A stretch of DNA of 64,000 bases, taken from the NCBI RefSeq assembly GCF_025398255.1, contig NZ_JAODNW010000021.1, positions 1 through 64,000 of the forward strand, in the 5' to 3' direction. Positions 30,842-39,217 of this stretch are shown here, piece by piece; positions within the stretch are counted from its first letter, which is position 1; each line of letters opens with the position of its first letter. This stretch comes from Chelativorans intermedius (GTDB taxonomy: Bacteria > Pseudomonadota > Alphaproteobacteria > Rhizobiales > Rhizobiaceae). The position numbers and the translations under genes were made by a program. Below the pieces are notes generated by a model, which saw only the letters and a list, made by a program, of their open reading frames with translations, did no database searches and was not told the DNA's origin.

Positions 30842-31650
30842 AGCGGCCGAACCGCAAGACGATCGCCGAGCTGCGCGCGCTCAGGGGCGAGCGCCAGCTC
30901 GCAATGCTGCGCGTGGAGACGCTGGAGGAAGCGGAAGCCGCCGAGCGGGCCGGCATCGACATGGTCTCCGTGCCGCCCGAGCTGATGCTCGAAACGGCCT
31001 TCCGCGAGGCGGCGCCGACGGTGTTCGCCATCCCGGGCGTCAACTTCTTCGAGGTGGGCACCAGCGACGACTTCGTCCGCTGGGCCTTCCGCCTCTACAA
31101 GGCCGGTGCGGATGCCGTCTACTGCTCGGCAGGCACGCGCACCATCCGGCAGCTTGCCGAGGAGGGCATTCCCGTGTGCGGCCATGTCGGCCTCATTCCT
31201 TCCAAGGCGACGTGGACGGGCGGCTTCCGCGCCGTCGGCAAGACGCTCGAAACCGCCCAGCTCGTCTGGCGGCAGGTCAAGGCGCTGGAAGAGGCGGGCG
31301 CCTTCGCCGCCGAGATCGAGGTGGTGCCGGAGGCCATCGCCACGGAGATCGCCAGCCGGACTTCGCTCTTCATGATCTCCATGGGGGCGGGGGCGGGCTG
31401 CGACGCGCAGTATCTCTTCTCCGACGACGTGCTGGGCGCCAACACCGGCCATGTGCCGCGCCACGCCAAGACCTATCGCAACTTCGCCGCCGAATATGCG
31501 CGCCTGCAGGAGGAACGGGTGAGCGCCTATCGCGAGTTCGCCGATGATGTGCGCTCCGGCGCCTATCCCGAAACCGGCCACAAGGTGGCGGTGGAGGAGG
31601 AGACGCTTGCGCGCTTCCGCGATTGGCTCGAAAAACAGCCGCCGGCGTGA
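30838..31650 (+). CDS. PanB-like protein lacking the metal-binding residues
   Basis: A 270-residue protein that aligns along its length with ketopantoate hydroxymethyltransferase (PanB), the enzyme that transfers a one-carbon unit from 5,10-methylene-tetrahydrofolate. Conserved parts are VCGHVGLIPS, the catalytic-Glu region AAEIEVVPEA and GAGAGCDAQYLFSDDVLG. But by eye all three Mg ligands of E. coli PanB are changed: VGDS reads SVPPE, LADLPF reads FAIPGV and KIEGG reads YCSAG. It is therefore unlikely to make ketopantoate. It is coupled to the reductase gene and followed by purU, so a role in handling the C1 unit or a ring product is plausible. Confidence 0.82.
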   Translation: MKRPNRKTIAELRALRGERQLAMLRVETLEEAEAAERAGIDMVSVPPELMLETAFREAAPTVFAIPGVNFFEVGTSDDFVRWAFRLYKAGADAVYCSAGTRTIRQLAEEGIPVCGHVGLIPSKATWTGGFRAVGKTLETAQLVWRQVKALEEAGAFAAEIEVVPEAIATEIASRTSLFMISMGAGAGCDAQYLFSDDVLGANTGHVPRHAKTYRNFAAEYARLQEERVSAYREFADDVRSGAYPETGHKVAVEEETLARFRDWLEKQPPA

Positions 31651-31705
31651 AGCCGCCCGCCGGCGTTTGCCCCGTCCGTTCCCAAAATCCGATCAAGGCC
31701 AGCCG

Positions 31706-32566
31706 ATGAGTGAGAAGAGCTTCGACATCAATATCTCCTGCGAGGACCGGCCCGGCATCGTCGCCGCCGTGACGCGGGAGCTTGCCGGGCTCGGCGCCAA
31801 CATCGCCGAATCCAACCAGTTCTGGGACCGGCAGACCAACCGCTTCTTCATGCGGATCTCCTTCACCGTTCCCGAGGCGGTGGACCGCGGGCGCATCGAA
31901 CGCGCGCTGGAGCCGGCCATTGCCCGCTTCGACATGAAGACGCGGCTTGCCGACCGCTCGCGCCGCCCGAAGATCATCATCATGGTCTCGAAATTCGACC
32001 ACGCGCTCCTCCACCTGCTCTACCAGATCCGCGTCGGCTGGCTGGATGCGCAGGTCGCGGCCATCGTCTCCAACCATGAGGATTCGCGCGGGACCGCCGA
32101 GGCAGAGAACATTCCCTACCACTGCTGGCCGGTGAACAGGCAGAACAAGGCCGAACAGGAGGAGCGGCTGCTCAAGCTGGTGCAGGAGACGGAGGCCGAT
32201 CTCGTCATCCTCGCGCGCTACATGCAGGTGCTTTCCGACCAGCTTTCCAACCGCCTGTTCGGCAAGGTCATCAACATCCACCACTCCTTCCTGCCGAGCT
32301 TCAAGGGCGCCAAGCCCTACCACCAGGCGCATGAGCGCGGGGTGAAGCTCATCGGCGCCACCGCACACTATGTGACGCCCGACCTCGACGAGGGCCCGAT
32401 CATCGAGCAGGAGACGGAGCGCGTGACCCACGCCATGAGCGTCGAGGACTTCATCGCCGCCGGCCGCGACATCGAGAGCCGCGTGCTTGCGCGCGCCGTC
32501 AAGCTGCACCTGGAAAATCGCGTGATGCTGAACGGGCATAAGACCGTGGTCTTTGCCAAGGGGTGA
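31706..32566 (+). CDS. purU: Formyltetrahydrofolate deformylase
   Basis: Hydrolyses 10-formyl-tetrahydrofolate to formate and free tetrahydrofolate. The 286-residue protein has an N-terminal ACT domain (about 5-85: NISCEDRPGIVAAVTREL) and a formyltransferase-fold catalytic domain with the Asn-His-Asp set in KVINIHHSFLPSFKG and DLDEGPIIEQ. PurU commonly sits beside demethylases that load tetrahydrofolate with C1 units; here it ends the mocD-mocE-mocF-like gene set. It starts 55 bp after the PanB-like gene. Confidence 0.95.
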   Translation: MSEKSFDINISCEDRPGIVAAVTRELAGLGANIAESNQFWDRQTNRFFMRISFTVPEAVDRGRIERALEPAIARFDMKTRLADRSRRPKIIIMVSKFDHALLHLLYQIRVGWLDAQVAAIVSNHEDSRGTAEAENIPYHCWPVNRQNKAEQEERLLKLVQETEADLVILARYMQVLSDQLSNRLFGKVINIHHSFLPSFKGAKPYHQAHERGVKLIGATAHYVTPDLDEGPIIEQETERVTHAMSVEDFIAAGRDIESRVLARAVKLHLENRVMLNGHKTVVFAKG

Positions 32567-32737
32567 GCGCAGCGCCCGCGCGTTCGCCGCTGCCGGTCGC
32601 GGATGACGGCGCCGCAGTTCATGACGGCGATCCTTGCCGCCGTGCGGCTTTCACGCGGTCTCCAGCACCTCGCGCCCCTGGAAGGTGCGGATCTTCCGTA
32701 AGGAACCGGTTATCGCCGCCCCTTCTCTCGCCTCTCT

Positions 32738-33775
32738 TCATCCTGCTGCGGGGCCGGGCGGCGCGGCGCTGCGGCGCGCCGCCAGCTCCACCGCCAACAC
32801 CTCCTCCACCGGCGGCGCGTCGGCGGTCCCAGCGCCCATCTGCGCGATGAGAAGGCGCGCCGCGGCAGCGCCGATGGCATTGCGCGGCTGGCGTACCGTC
32901 GTGAGCGGCGGAATGAAGTGGCGGGCGATGTCGATGTCGTCGAAGCCGACCACCGATACGTCCCGCGGCACCGTGTAGCCCTCCATGCTCAACTGCGAGA
33001 TGAAACCACAGGCCATCTGGTCGCTGGCGCAGAAGACGGCTGTCGGCCGCTCGTCGAGGGCGAGCCAGGCACGGGCCGCCTCGGCGCCCGACTGCAGGGA
33101 AAAATCACCGTCGAAGAACCATTCGCGGCGCACGGGCAGGCCCAGCTCGGCGAGTGCTGCGCGTGTGCCCTGCAGCCTGGTGTCGGTGAGCACATTGCCG
33201 CGCGGACCGCTGACATGGCCGATGCAGCGGTGTCCGAGACCATGGAGATGGCGGATGGCCATGGCCGCCCCCGCAGCGTTGTCGATCATCACCTTCGAGA
33301 ACGGGCTGCCGGCGATCCACTCGCAGGCGAAGACGACGGGCGGCAGGCCGCCTGCCGTGCCCCGCCGCTCGAAGAGCGCGACGGGCAACGAGCCGTCGAG
33401 CACGATCAGGCCATCGGCGCGCGAGCTGCTGAGATAGGTGAAGAGCTGCCCCTCGTTGGCATGCGGCTGCTTGGTGTCGACGATGAGCACCGAGAAACCG
33501 GCGGAGGCGGCCACCTGCTCGATGCCGGCAAGGATGTGCGAGAAGAACGGATTGCCCAGATTGGGCACCAGCACAACGATGGCGCGGGTGCGCCGCTGCC
33601 GCAGATTGCGGGCGGTGAGATTGATCTGGTAGCCGGTGCTGCGGATTGCCTCGAACACCGCATTGCGCGTGGCCTCCGAGACCACCGAGGGATTGCTGAT
33701 CGCCCGGCTGACGGTGGCGGTGGAGACGCCCGCGGCGCGCGCGACGTCCTGAATCCTGGGCGTTTTCCTGTCCAA
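32738..33775 (-). CDS. LacI-family regulator of the carbohydrate locus
   Basis: A regulator of about 345 residues with a LacI headpiece (IQDVARAAGVSTATVSRAISNPSVVSE in pieces: DVARAAGVSTATVSRAI) and a sugar-sensing domain (VLVPNLGNPFFSHILAGIE, VVGFDDIDIARHFIPPLTTV). No ATG lies near the start. I choose the TTG at 33775 because family members begin about here; an in-frame TTG at 33856 would add 27 unusual residues. It is divergent from the ABC importer operon, whose promoter carries two perfect palindromes that are its probable operators. Confidence 0.88.
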   Translation of the reverse strand: MDRKTPRIQDVARAAGVSTATVSRAISNPSVVSEATRNAVFEAIRSTGYQINLTARNLRQRRTRAIVVLVPNLGNPFFSHILAGIEQVAASAGFSVLIVDTKQPHANEGQLFTYLSSSRADGLIVLDGSLPVALFERRGTAGGLPPVVFACEWIAGSPFSKVMIDNAAGAAMAIRHLHGLGHRCIGHVSGPRGNVLTDTRLQGTRAALAELGLPVRREWFFDGDFSLQSGAEAARAWLALDERPTAVFCASDQMACGFISQLSMEGYTVPRDVSVVGFDDIDIARHFIPPLTTVRQPRNAIGAAAARLLIAQMGAGTADAPPVEEVLAVELAARRSAAPPGPAAG

Positions 33776-33862
33776 TGTCCGTATATTGTTCGAGTCGCGA
33801 AAAAAATATTTGATGGAGGCGGAAAAATGGTTGACACTTATGTCATCCCAAATCAAGCTATA

Positions 33863-33876
33863 TGTAATCGATTACA
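33863..33876. promoter_or_regulatory. LacI-type operator O1
   Basis: Perfect 14-bp palindrome TGTAATCGATTACA with a central CG, as usual for LacI-family sites. It overlaps the putative -35 (33872-33877) of the importer promoter. Confidence 0.85.
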
Positions 33877-33900
33877 AGCAGCCTGTGCAAGTGCTGTAAT
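33872..33900 (+). promoter_or_regulatory. Promoter of the carbohydrate importer operon
   Basis: TTACAA (33872-33877), a 17-bp spacer and TGTAAT (33895-33900; five of six match TATAAT). Each hexamer is overlapped by one of the two operators, so repression would block RNA polymerase binding. The leader would be about 70 nt. Confidence 0.55.
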
Positions 33901-33908
33901 CGATTACA
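33895..33908. promoter_or_regulatory. LacI-type operator O2
   Basis: Second identical copy of TGTAATCGATTACA, centred exactly 32 bp (three helical turns) from O1, so two dimers would bind on the same DNA face. It overlaps the putative -10. Confidence 0.85.
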
Positions 33909-33976
33909 CCGGTGTGGAGGCCGGTGTGCCGGGTTTTCGGATCCCGCTTGATGGACATCCGAATGGGAGGATAGAC

Positions 33977-35212
33977 ATGAAATCTTTCAAAGCATTGCTG
34001 ACTGCATCGACCTTTCTGGGGGCTGCTGCCGTGGCCTCCGCTGCCGAGATCGAGGTTACCCATTGGTGGACCTCCGGCGGCGAGGCGGCGGCCGTGGCCG
34101 AGTTCGCCAAGGCTTTCGAGGAAAAGACGGGCCACACCTGGGTGGACGGCGCCATTGCCGGCGGCGGCAACACGGCGCGGCCCATCATGGTGAGCCGCAT
34201 TACCGGCGGCGACCCGATGGGCGCCACACAGTTCAACCATGGCCGCCAGACGGAGGAGCTGATCGAGGCGGGCCTGATGCGCGACCTTACGGAGCTTGCC
34301 GAGAAGGAGGGCTGGCGGGACTTCATCCGCCCGACGAGCCTGCTCGATTCCTGCACCGTCGACGGGCGCATCTACTGCGTGCCGGTCAACATCCATTCCT
34401 GGCAGTGGCTGTGGCTGTCCAACAAGGCCTTCGAGGATGCCGGCGTGCCGGTTCCCACCAACTGGGACGAGTTCGTCGCCGCCGCACCGGCGCTGCGCGC
34501 CGCCGGCAAGATCCCGCTCGCGCTGGGCGGCCAGCCCTGGCAGAGCTCGGGTCTCTTCAACGTGCTGATGGTGGCGCTCGCCGGGCCGGACGTGCTCGTC
34601 AAGGTCTATGGCGACAAGGACACCGAGGTGGCCGCGGGTCCGGAGATCGCCCGCGTGTTCAAGGCGGCCGAGGACGCCCGTGAGATGACCCAGGGCTCCA
34701 ACGTGCAGGACTGGAACCAGGCGACCAATCTCGTCATCACCGATCAGGCCGGCGGCCAGATCATGGGCGACTGGGCGCAGGGCGAGTTCCAGGTGGCCGG
34801 CGAGGTGGCGGGCGAGGACTACACCTGCCTGCCGGGGCTCGGCGAGAACGAGATCATTTCCACCGACGGCGATGCCTTCTACTTCCCCGTCACAGACGAC
34901 CCGGAGGTGCAGGAAGCCCAGCTTGCGCTGGCCTCCACCATGCTGCAGCCGGATGTGCAGGTGGCCTTCAACCTGAAGAAGGGCTCGCTGCCGGTGCGCG
35001 GCGACGTCGACCTCCAGGCGGCCAACGACTGCATGCGCAAGGGCCTGGAAATTTTGGCCGAGGGCAAGACGATGCCCGCCGTCAACCAGCTCAACACCGA
35101 AGACACGAACAATCAGCTCAACGACCTGTTCGTGGAGTTCTTCAACGATACGAGCATCACGGCGGAAGAGGCGCAGAAGCGCTTCGTCGACATCGTCGCC
35201 CAGGCAGACTGA
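33977..35212 (+). CDS. Extracellular solute-binding protein, family 1 (carbohydrate)
   Basis: A 411-residue periplasmic binding protein with a signal peptide at about 1-22 (FKALLTASTFLGAAAVASAA). The mature part begins AEIEVTHWWTSGGEAAAVAEF, typical of CUT1 sugar-binding proteins for di- and oligosaccharides. Later features are GKIPLALGGQPWQSSGLF and QIMGDWAQGEF. GGGAGG lies 6 nt before the ATG. It is the first gene of an operon with two permeases and an ATPase. Ligand unknown; the GH43 enzyme downstream hints at a xylose- or arabinose-containing plant oligosaccharide. Confidence 0.93.
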   Translation: MKSFKALLTASTFLGAAAVASAAEIEVTHWWTSGGEAAAVAEFAKAFEEKTGHTWVDGAIAGGGNTARPIMVSRITGGDPMGATQFNHGRQTEELIEAGLMRDLTELAEKEGWRDFIRPTSLLDSCTVDGRIYCVPVNIHSWQWLWLSNKAFEDAGVPVPTNWDEFVAAAPALRAAGKIPLALGGQPWQSSGLFNVLMVALAGPDVLVKVYGDKDTEVAAGPEIARVFKAAEDAREMTQGSNVQDWNQATNLVITDQAGGQIMGDWAQGEFQVAGEVAGEDYTCLPGLGENEIISTDGDAFYFPVTDDPEVQEAQLALASTMLQPDVQVAFNLKKGSLPVRGDVDLQAANDCMRKGLEILAEGKTMPAVNQLNTEDTNNQLNDLFVEFFNDTSITAEEAQKRFVDIVAQAD

Positions 35213-35293
35213 TCACCCAGGGAGCGAGCGCCGCCGGCCTGCCGGAGGTTGGCGGCGCTCACACCGTGGCCGGGCAATCCGGGAGGTGCCGTC

Positions 35294-36190
35294 ATGCCAG
35301 CCCATGCGCGTCCAAACCAGCTTTTCCGCAACCTGTCGGCAAAGATCGCTTCCATCCCGATGATCCTGACCGCCCTTGTGGTGTTCGTCGGCGGCACGGG
35401 ATGGACGATCGTCTACTCGTTCACCAATTCCAAGCTGCTGCCGCGGCTGAATTTCGTGGGCCTCGACCAGTACGACCGGCTGTGGTCGACCAGCAAGTGG
35501 ATCATCTCGCTTCAGAATCTCCTGATCTACGGCGTCTGCATGCTGGTGCTGTCGCTCGTCATCGGCTTCGTGCTGGCAGCACTGCTCGACCAGAAGATCC
35601 GCTTCGAGAACACCTTCCGCACCATCTTCCTCTATCCCTTCGCGCTGTCCTTCATCGTCACCGGCCTCGTGTGGCAATGGATTCTCAATCCCGATTTCGG
35701 CATCCAGAGTATCGTGCGGGGGCTGGGATGGGAGAGCTTCAACTTCGATCCGCTCTACAATGCCGACATCGTGATCTTCGGCATCCTCATCGCCGGGCTC
35801 TGGCAGAGCAGCGGACTGATCATGTGCATCATGCTGGCGGGGCTGCGCGGCATCGACGAGGAAATCTGGAAGGCAGCGCGCATCGACGGCATCCCGACGT
35901 GGAAGACCTATCTCTTCATCGTCATTCCCATGATGCGGCCGGTCTTCATCACCGCCCTGGTGCTGATTTCCACGGGCATCGTGCGCGTCTACGACCTCGT
36001 GGTGGCGCAGACGGGCGGCGGCCCGGGCATCGCGTCGGAAGTGCCAGCGAAATATGTCTACGACTCCATGTTCCTGGCGCAGAATCTCGGCCAGGGCTTC
36101 GCCGCCTCGACCATGATGCTGCTGGCCGTCATCATCGTCATCGTGCCATGGGCCTATCTCGAGTTCGGAGGGAGGAAACGTCATGGCTGA
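35294..36190 (+). CDS. Carbohydrate ABC permease (MalF/UgpA-like)
   Basis: A 298-residue inner-membrane permease with about six membrane helices. The family EAA loop reads EEIWKAARIDGIPTWKTYLFIVIPMM, in short EEIWKAARIDG around residue 205. GGGAGG precedes the ATG at 35294. It pairs with the next permease, whose start codon lies inside this gene's last eight bases (ATGGCTGA), indicating translational coupling. Confidence 0.94.
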   Translation: MPAHARPNQLFRNLSAKIASIPMILTALVVFVGGTGWTIVYSFTNSKLLPRLNFVGLDQYDRLWSTSKWIISLQNLLIYGVCMLVLSLVIGFVLAALLDQKIRFENTFRTIFLYPFALSFIVTGLVWQWILNPDFGIQSIVRGLGWESFNFDPLYNADIVIFGILIAGLWQSSGLIMCIMLAGLRGIDEEIWKAARIDGIPTWKTYLFIVIPMMRPVFITALVLISTGIVRVYDLVVAQTGGGPGIASEVPAKYVYDSMFLAQNLGQGFAASTMMLLAVIIVIVPWAYLEFGGRKRHG

Positions 36191-37124
36191 CACCGGCGCC
36201 ATCAACGACACCGGCATCGCTGCCGAAGCCGCCTCCGAGGCGATGGTCGGCCCGCGCGGCGCCCGCCCCCGCCGCATGCTGTCGCGCCGCAACATCTTCC
36301 TCTACGGCACGCTCATCGTCGTGGCGGTCTACTACCTGCTGCCGCTCTACGTGATGATCGTGACCTCCGTGAAGGGCATGCCCGAGATCCGCATGGGCAA
36401 CATCTTCGCACCGCCCGTCGAGATCACCTTCGAGCCCTGGGTGAAGGCCTGGGCGACGGCCTGCACGGGGCTCAATTGCGACGGGCTGTCGAGAGGCTTC
36501 TGGAACTCGGTGAGGATCACCATTCCCTCCGTCCTTCTGTCCATCGCCATTGCCTCGCTCAACGGCTATGCGCTCGCCCACTGGCGCTTCAAGGGTGCCA
36601 ACACCTTCTTCACCATCCTCATCGTCGGCGCCTTCATCCCCTATCAGGTGATGCTCTATCCGCTGGTCATCATCCTGCGCGAGATGGGCATCTACGGCAC
36701 CCTGACCGGGCTCGTGCTGGTGCACACCATCTTCGGCATGCCAATCCTCACCCTGCTGTTCCGCAACTACTTCACCTCGGTGCCGGAGGAGCTGTTCAAG
36801 GCGGCGCGCGTGGACGGGGCGGGCTTCTGGGCCATCTATTTCAAGATCATGCTGCCGATGAGCCTGCCAATCTTCGTGGTGGCGATGATCATCCAGGTGA
36901 CGGGCATCTGGAACGACTTCCTGTTCGGCGTCGTCTACACCAAGCCGGACACCTATCCGATGACCGTCCAGCTCAACAACATCGTCAATTCCGTCCAGGG
37001 CGTGAAGGAATACAACGTCAACATGGCAGCGACGATCATCACCGGTCTGGTGCCGCTGATCGTTTACTTCGCCTCGGGAAAACTGTTCGTGCGCGGCATC
37101 GCCGCCGGCGCGGTAAAGGGATAA
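36183..37124 (+). CDS. Carbohydrate ABC permease (MalG/UgpE-like)
   Basis: A 313-residue permease with an extended cytoplasmic N-terminus of about 40 residues and then six membrane helices. The EAA loop reads EELFKAARVDGAGFWAIYF. It forms a heterodimer with the upstream permease, with which it overlaps by eight bases. The ATPase gene follows after three bases. Confidence 0.94.
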   Translation: MADTGAINDTGIAAEAASEAMVGPRGARPRRMLSRRNIFLYGTLIVVAVYYLLPLYVMIVTSVKGMPEIRMGNIFAPPVEITFEPWVKAWATACTGLNCDGLSRGFWNSVRITIPSVLLSIAIASLNGYALAHWRFKGANTFFTILIVGAFIPYQVMLYPLVIILREMGIYGTLTGLVLVHTIFGMPILTLLFRNYFTSVPEELFKAARVDGAGFWAIYFKIMLPMSLPIFVVAMIIQVTGIWNDFLFGVVYTKPDTYPMTVQLNNIVNSVQGVKEYNVNMAATIITGLVPLIVYFASGKLFVRGIAAGAVKG

Positions 37125-37127
37125 GCC

Positions 37128-38216
37128 ATGGCCAGCGTCTCGGTTAAGAACCTCGACCTCAACTTCGGCGATGTGAAGGTCCTGCAGAACCTCAACCTGG
37201 ACATCAGGCAGGGCGAGTTTCTGGTGCTGCTGGGCTCGTCGGGCTGCGGCAAGTCCACGCTTCTCAACTGCATCGCCGGGCTGCTCGACATCACCGACGG
37301 GCAGATCTTCATCAACGACCGCAACGTCACCTGGGAACAGCCCAAGGACCGCGGCATCGGCATGGTGTTCCAGTCCTATGCGCTCTATCCGCAGATGACG
37401 GTGGAGGGGAACCTTTCCTTCGGGCTCAAGAACGCCGGCGTGCCGAAGGAGGAAATCAAGAAGCGCATCGAGCGCGCCGCGGCGCTTCTGCACATCGAGC
37501 CGCTTCTCAAACGCAAGCCGGCGCAGCTTTCGGGTGGCCAGCGCCAGCGCGTGGCCATCGGGCGGGCCCTGGTGCGCGACGTCGATGTCTTCCTCTTCGA
37601 CGAGCCGCTGTCGAACCTCGACGCCAAGCTGAGGGCCGAGCTCAGGGTGGAGATCAAGCGCCTGCACCAGCAGCTCGAAAACACCACCATGATCTATGTC
37701 ACCCACGACCAGATCGAGGCGATGACACTGGCCGACCGCATCGCCATCATGCGTGCCGGCGCCATCCAGCAGCTTGCCGATCCCGCCACCATCTACAACC
37801 GGCCGGTCAACAAGTATGTCGCCGGCTTCATCGGCTCGCCCAGCATCAACTTCATCGACGGCACGCTGGAGGTGAACAGCGACCCGGTCTTCAGGGCCGG
37901 CGAGACGGCGATCGAGCTTTCCGGCTACGCGTTCTCCGGCAACGGCCCGAAGCCGGGGCCGGTGAGCTTCGGCATCCGGCCGGAGCACATCTTCACCGAC
38001 AAGGTGGCCGCCGACCTGCCCTTCCAGTGCGAGGTGGAGGTGGAGGTGGTGGAGCCGATGGGCGCGGACACGCTGGTCTGGTCGCGGCTCGACGGCCACG
38101 AGCTGCGCTTCCGCGTCGATGGCCAGACGCCGGTGAAGGAGGGCGAGCGCATGAAGATCGGCTTCGATCCGGCGCGCGCCTCGATCTTCGACGCGGAGAC
38201 GGAGATGCGGGTCTGA
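37128..38216 (+). CDS. Carbohydrate ABC importer ATPase (UgpC/MalK-like)
   Basis: A 362-residue ATPase with Walker A GSSGCGKST, Q-loop MVFQSYALYP, signature LSGGQRQRVAIGRALVR, Walker B FLFDEPLSNLD and switch His in VTHDQIEAMTLADR. After about residue 240 it has the OB-fold (TOBE) regulatory domain of MalK-type ATPases, with GIRPEHIF. It energises the importer formed with the three preceding genes. Confidence 0.95.
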   Translation: MASVSVKNLDLNFGDVKVLQNLNLDIRQGEFLVLLGSSGCGKSTLLNCIAGLLDITDGQIFINDRNVTWEQPKDRGIGMVFQSYALYPQMTVEGNLSFGLKNAGVPKEEIKKRIERAAALLHIEPLLKRKPAQLSGGQRQRVAIGRALVRDVDVFLFDEPLSNLDAKLRAELRVEIKRLHQQLENTTMIYVTHDQIEAMTLADRIAIMRAGAIQQLADPATIYNRPVNKYVAGFIGSPSINFIDGTLEVNSDPVFRAGETAIELSGYAFSGNGPKPGPVSFGIRPEHIFTDKVAADLPFQCEVEVEVVEPMGADTLVWSRLDGHELRFRVDGQTPVKEGERMKIGFDPARASIFDAETEMRV

Positions 38217-38329
38217 GAACCATTGCCGGTGGGGGCGCGGCCTGCGCCGTCTGCGGCGGTCGGGGCTCAGGCCTTAAGCGTTGACGACAACCCGGTGCCC
38301 GGCTGCGGCGCCGAATTCTGGAGAGATGC

Positions 38330-39079
38330 ATGACCGAGTTTTCCTATCAGCTCTATTCCTCCCGGGAATTTCCGCCCCTTGCGCAGACGCTCAAGATGCT
38401 CAGGTCGCTGGGCTATGCGCAGGTGGAGGGCTATGGCGGCGTCTATGGCGACCTTCCGGCACTCAAGGCGGCGCTCGACGAGGCCGGCATTGCCATGACC
38501 TCCGGCCATTTCAGCCTCGATATGCTGGAAAACGAGCCGGACCGCGTGCTGGAGATCGCGCAGACCGTGGGCATGCAGGCGGCCTATTGCCCGCATCTGG
38601 CTGCCGACCAGCGGCCCGCGGACGGAGCCGGCTATGCCCGCTTCGGCGAGCGGCTGCAGAAGGCAGGCGAGCCGCTGGTCAAGGCCGGGCTCATCTTTGG
38701 CTGGCACAACCACGATTTCGAGTTCCGCCCGCTTGCCGACGGCGCCGTTCCGCAGGCCGAGATCTTCCGCGGCGGGCCGGAGCTTTCCTGGGAGGCCGAC
38801 ATTGCCTGGATCGTGCGCGGCGGCGCCGATCCGCTCGAATGGATCGAGGCGCACGGCGCGCGAATCTCCTCCGTCCACATCAAGGACATCGCGCCGGAGG
38901 GCGAGAAAGCGGACGAGGACGGCTGGGCCGATGTGGGCACCGGCATCATGGACTGGAGGGGGCTGATGGCCGCGGTGCGGGAAAAGACGAAGGCCCGCTT
39001 CTTCGTCATGGAGCACGACAAGCCGAGCGACCACGAGCGCTTTGCCCGCCGGTCGATCGAGAACGCCGGCAGATTCTAG
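38330..39079 (+). CDS. Sugar phosphate isomerase/epimerase family protein
   Basis: A 249-residue TIM-barrel protein of the xylose isomerase-like superfamily. Likely metal-site segments are FGWHNHDFEF, EADIAWIVRGGADP, SVHIKDIAPEGEKADE and FFVMEHDKPSDH. It follows the importer ATPase by about 110 bp and precedes an oxidoreductase of the Gfo/Idh/MocA family; this pairing is common in loci where a sugar is oxidised to a keto form and then isomerised or cleaved. GGAGAG precedes the ATG. Substrate unknown. Confidence 0.85.
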   Translation: MTEFSYQLYSSREFPPLAQTLKMLRSLGYAQVEGYGGVYGDLPALKAALDEAGIAMTSGHFSLDMLENEPDRVLEIAQTVGMQAAYCPHLAADQRPADGAGYARFGERLQKAGEPLVKAGLIFGWHNHDFEFRPLADGAVPQAEIFRGGPELSWEADIAWIVRGGADPLEWIEAHGARISSVHIKDIAPEGEKADEDGWADVGTGIMDWRGLMAAVREKTKARFFVMEHDKPSDHERFARRSIENAGRF

Positions 39080-39217
39080 GAAACGACTCACGAAACAGCG
39101 GCCGCAGCGCAGCCCGGACCGTGGCGAGGATGGTGCCGCCGGGAACCCTTCCCCGGCGCGGGCTCGCACCCCGGAGACATCGGTGCCGCAGAGGCCGCGC
39201 TAGGGAACAGGAAAGGC

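Noticed and set aside
32641-32720. Minus-strand reading frame ending RTFQGREVLETA after the LacI gene, looking like a gene remnant
   Set aside because: Too short, no start codon and no recognised homologue; it may be chance in high-GC sequence. The 32567-32737 gap holds nothing else I can support.
33831-33836. Perfect TTGACA as -35 of the carbohydrate operon
   Set aside because: The nearest TATA-like hexamer is 22 bp away, too far; the 17-bp-spaced TTACAA/TGTAAT pair overlapped by the operators fits better.
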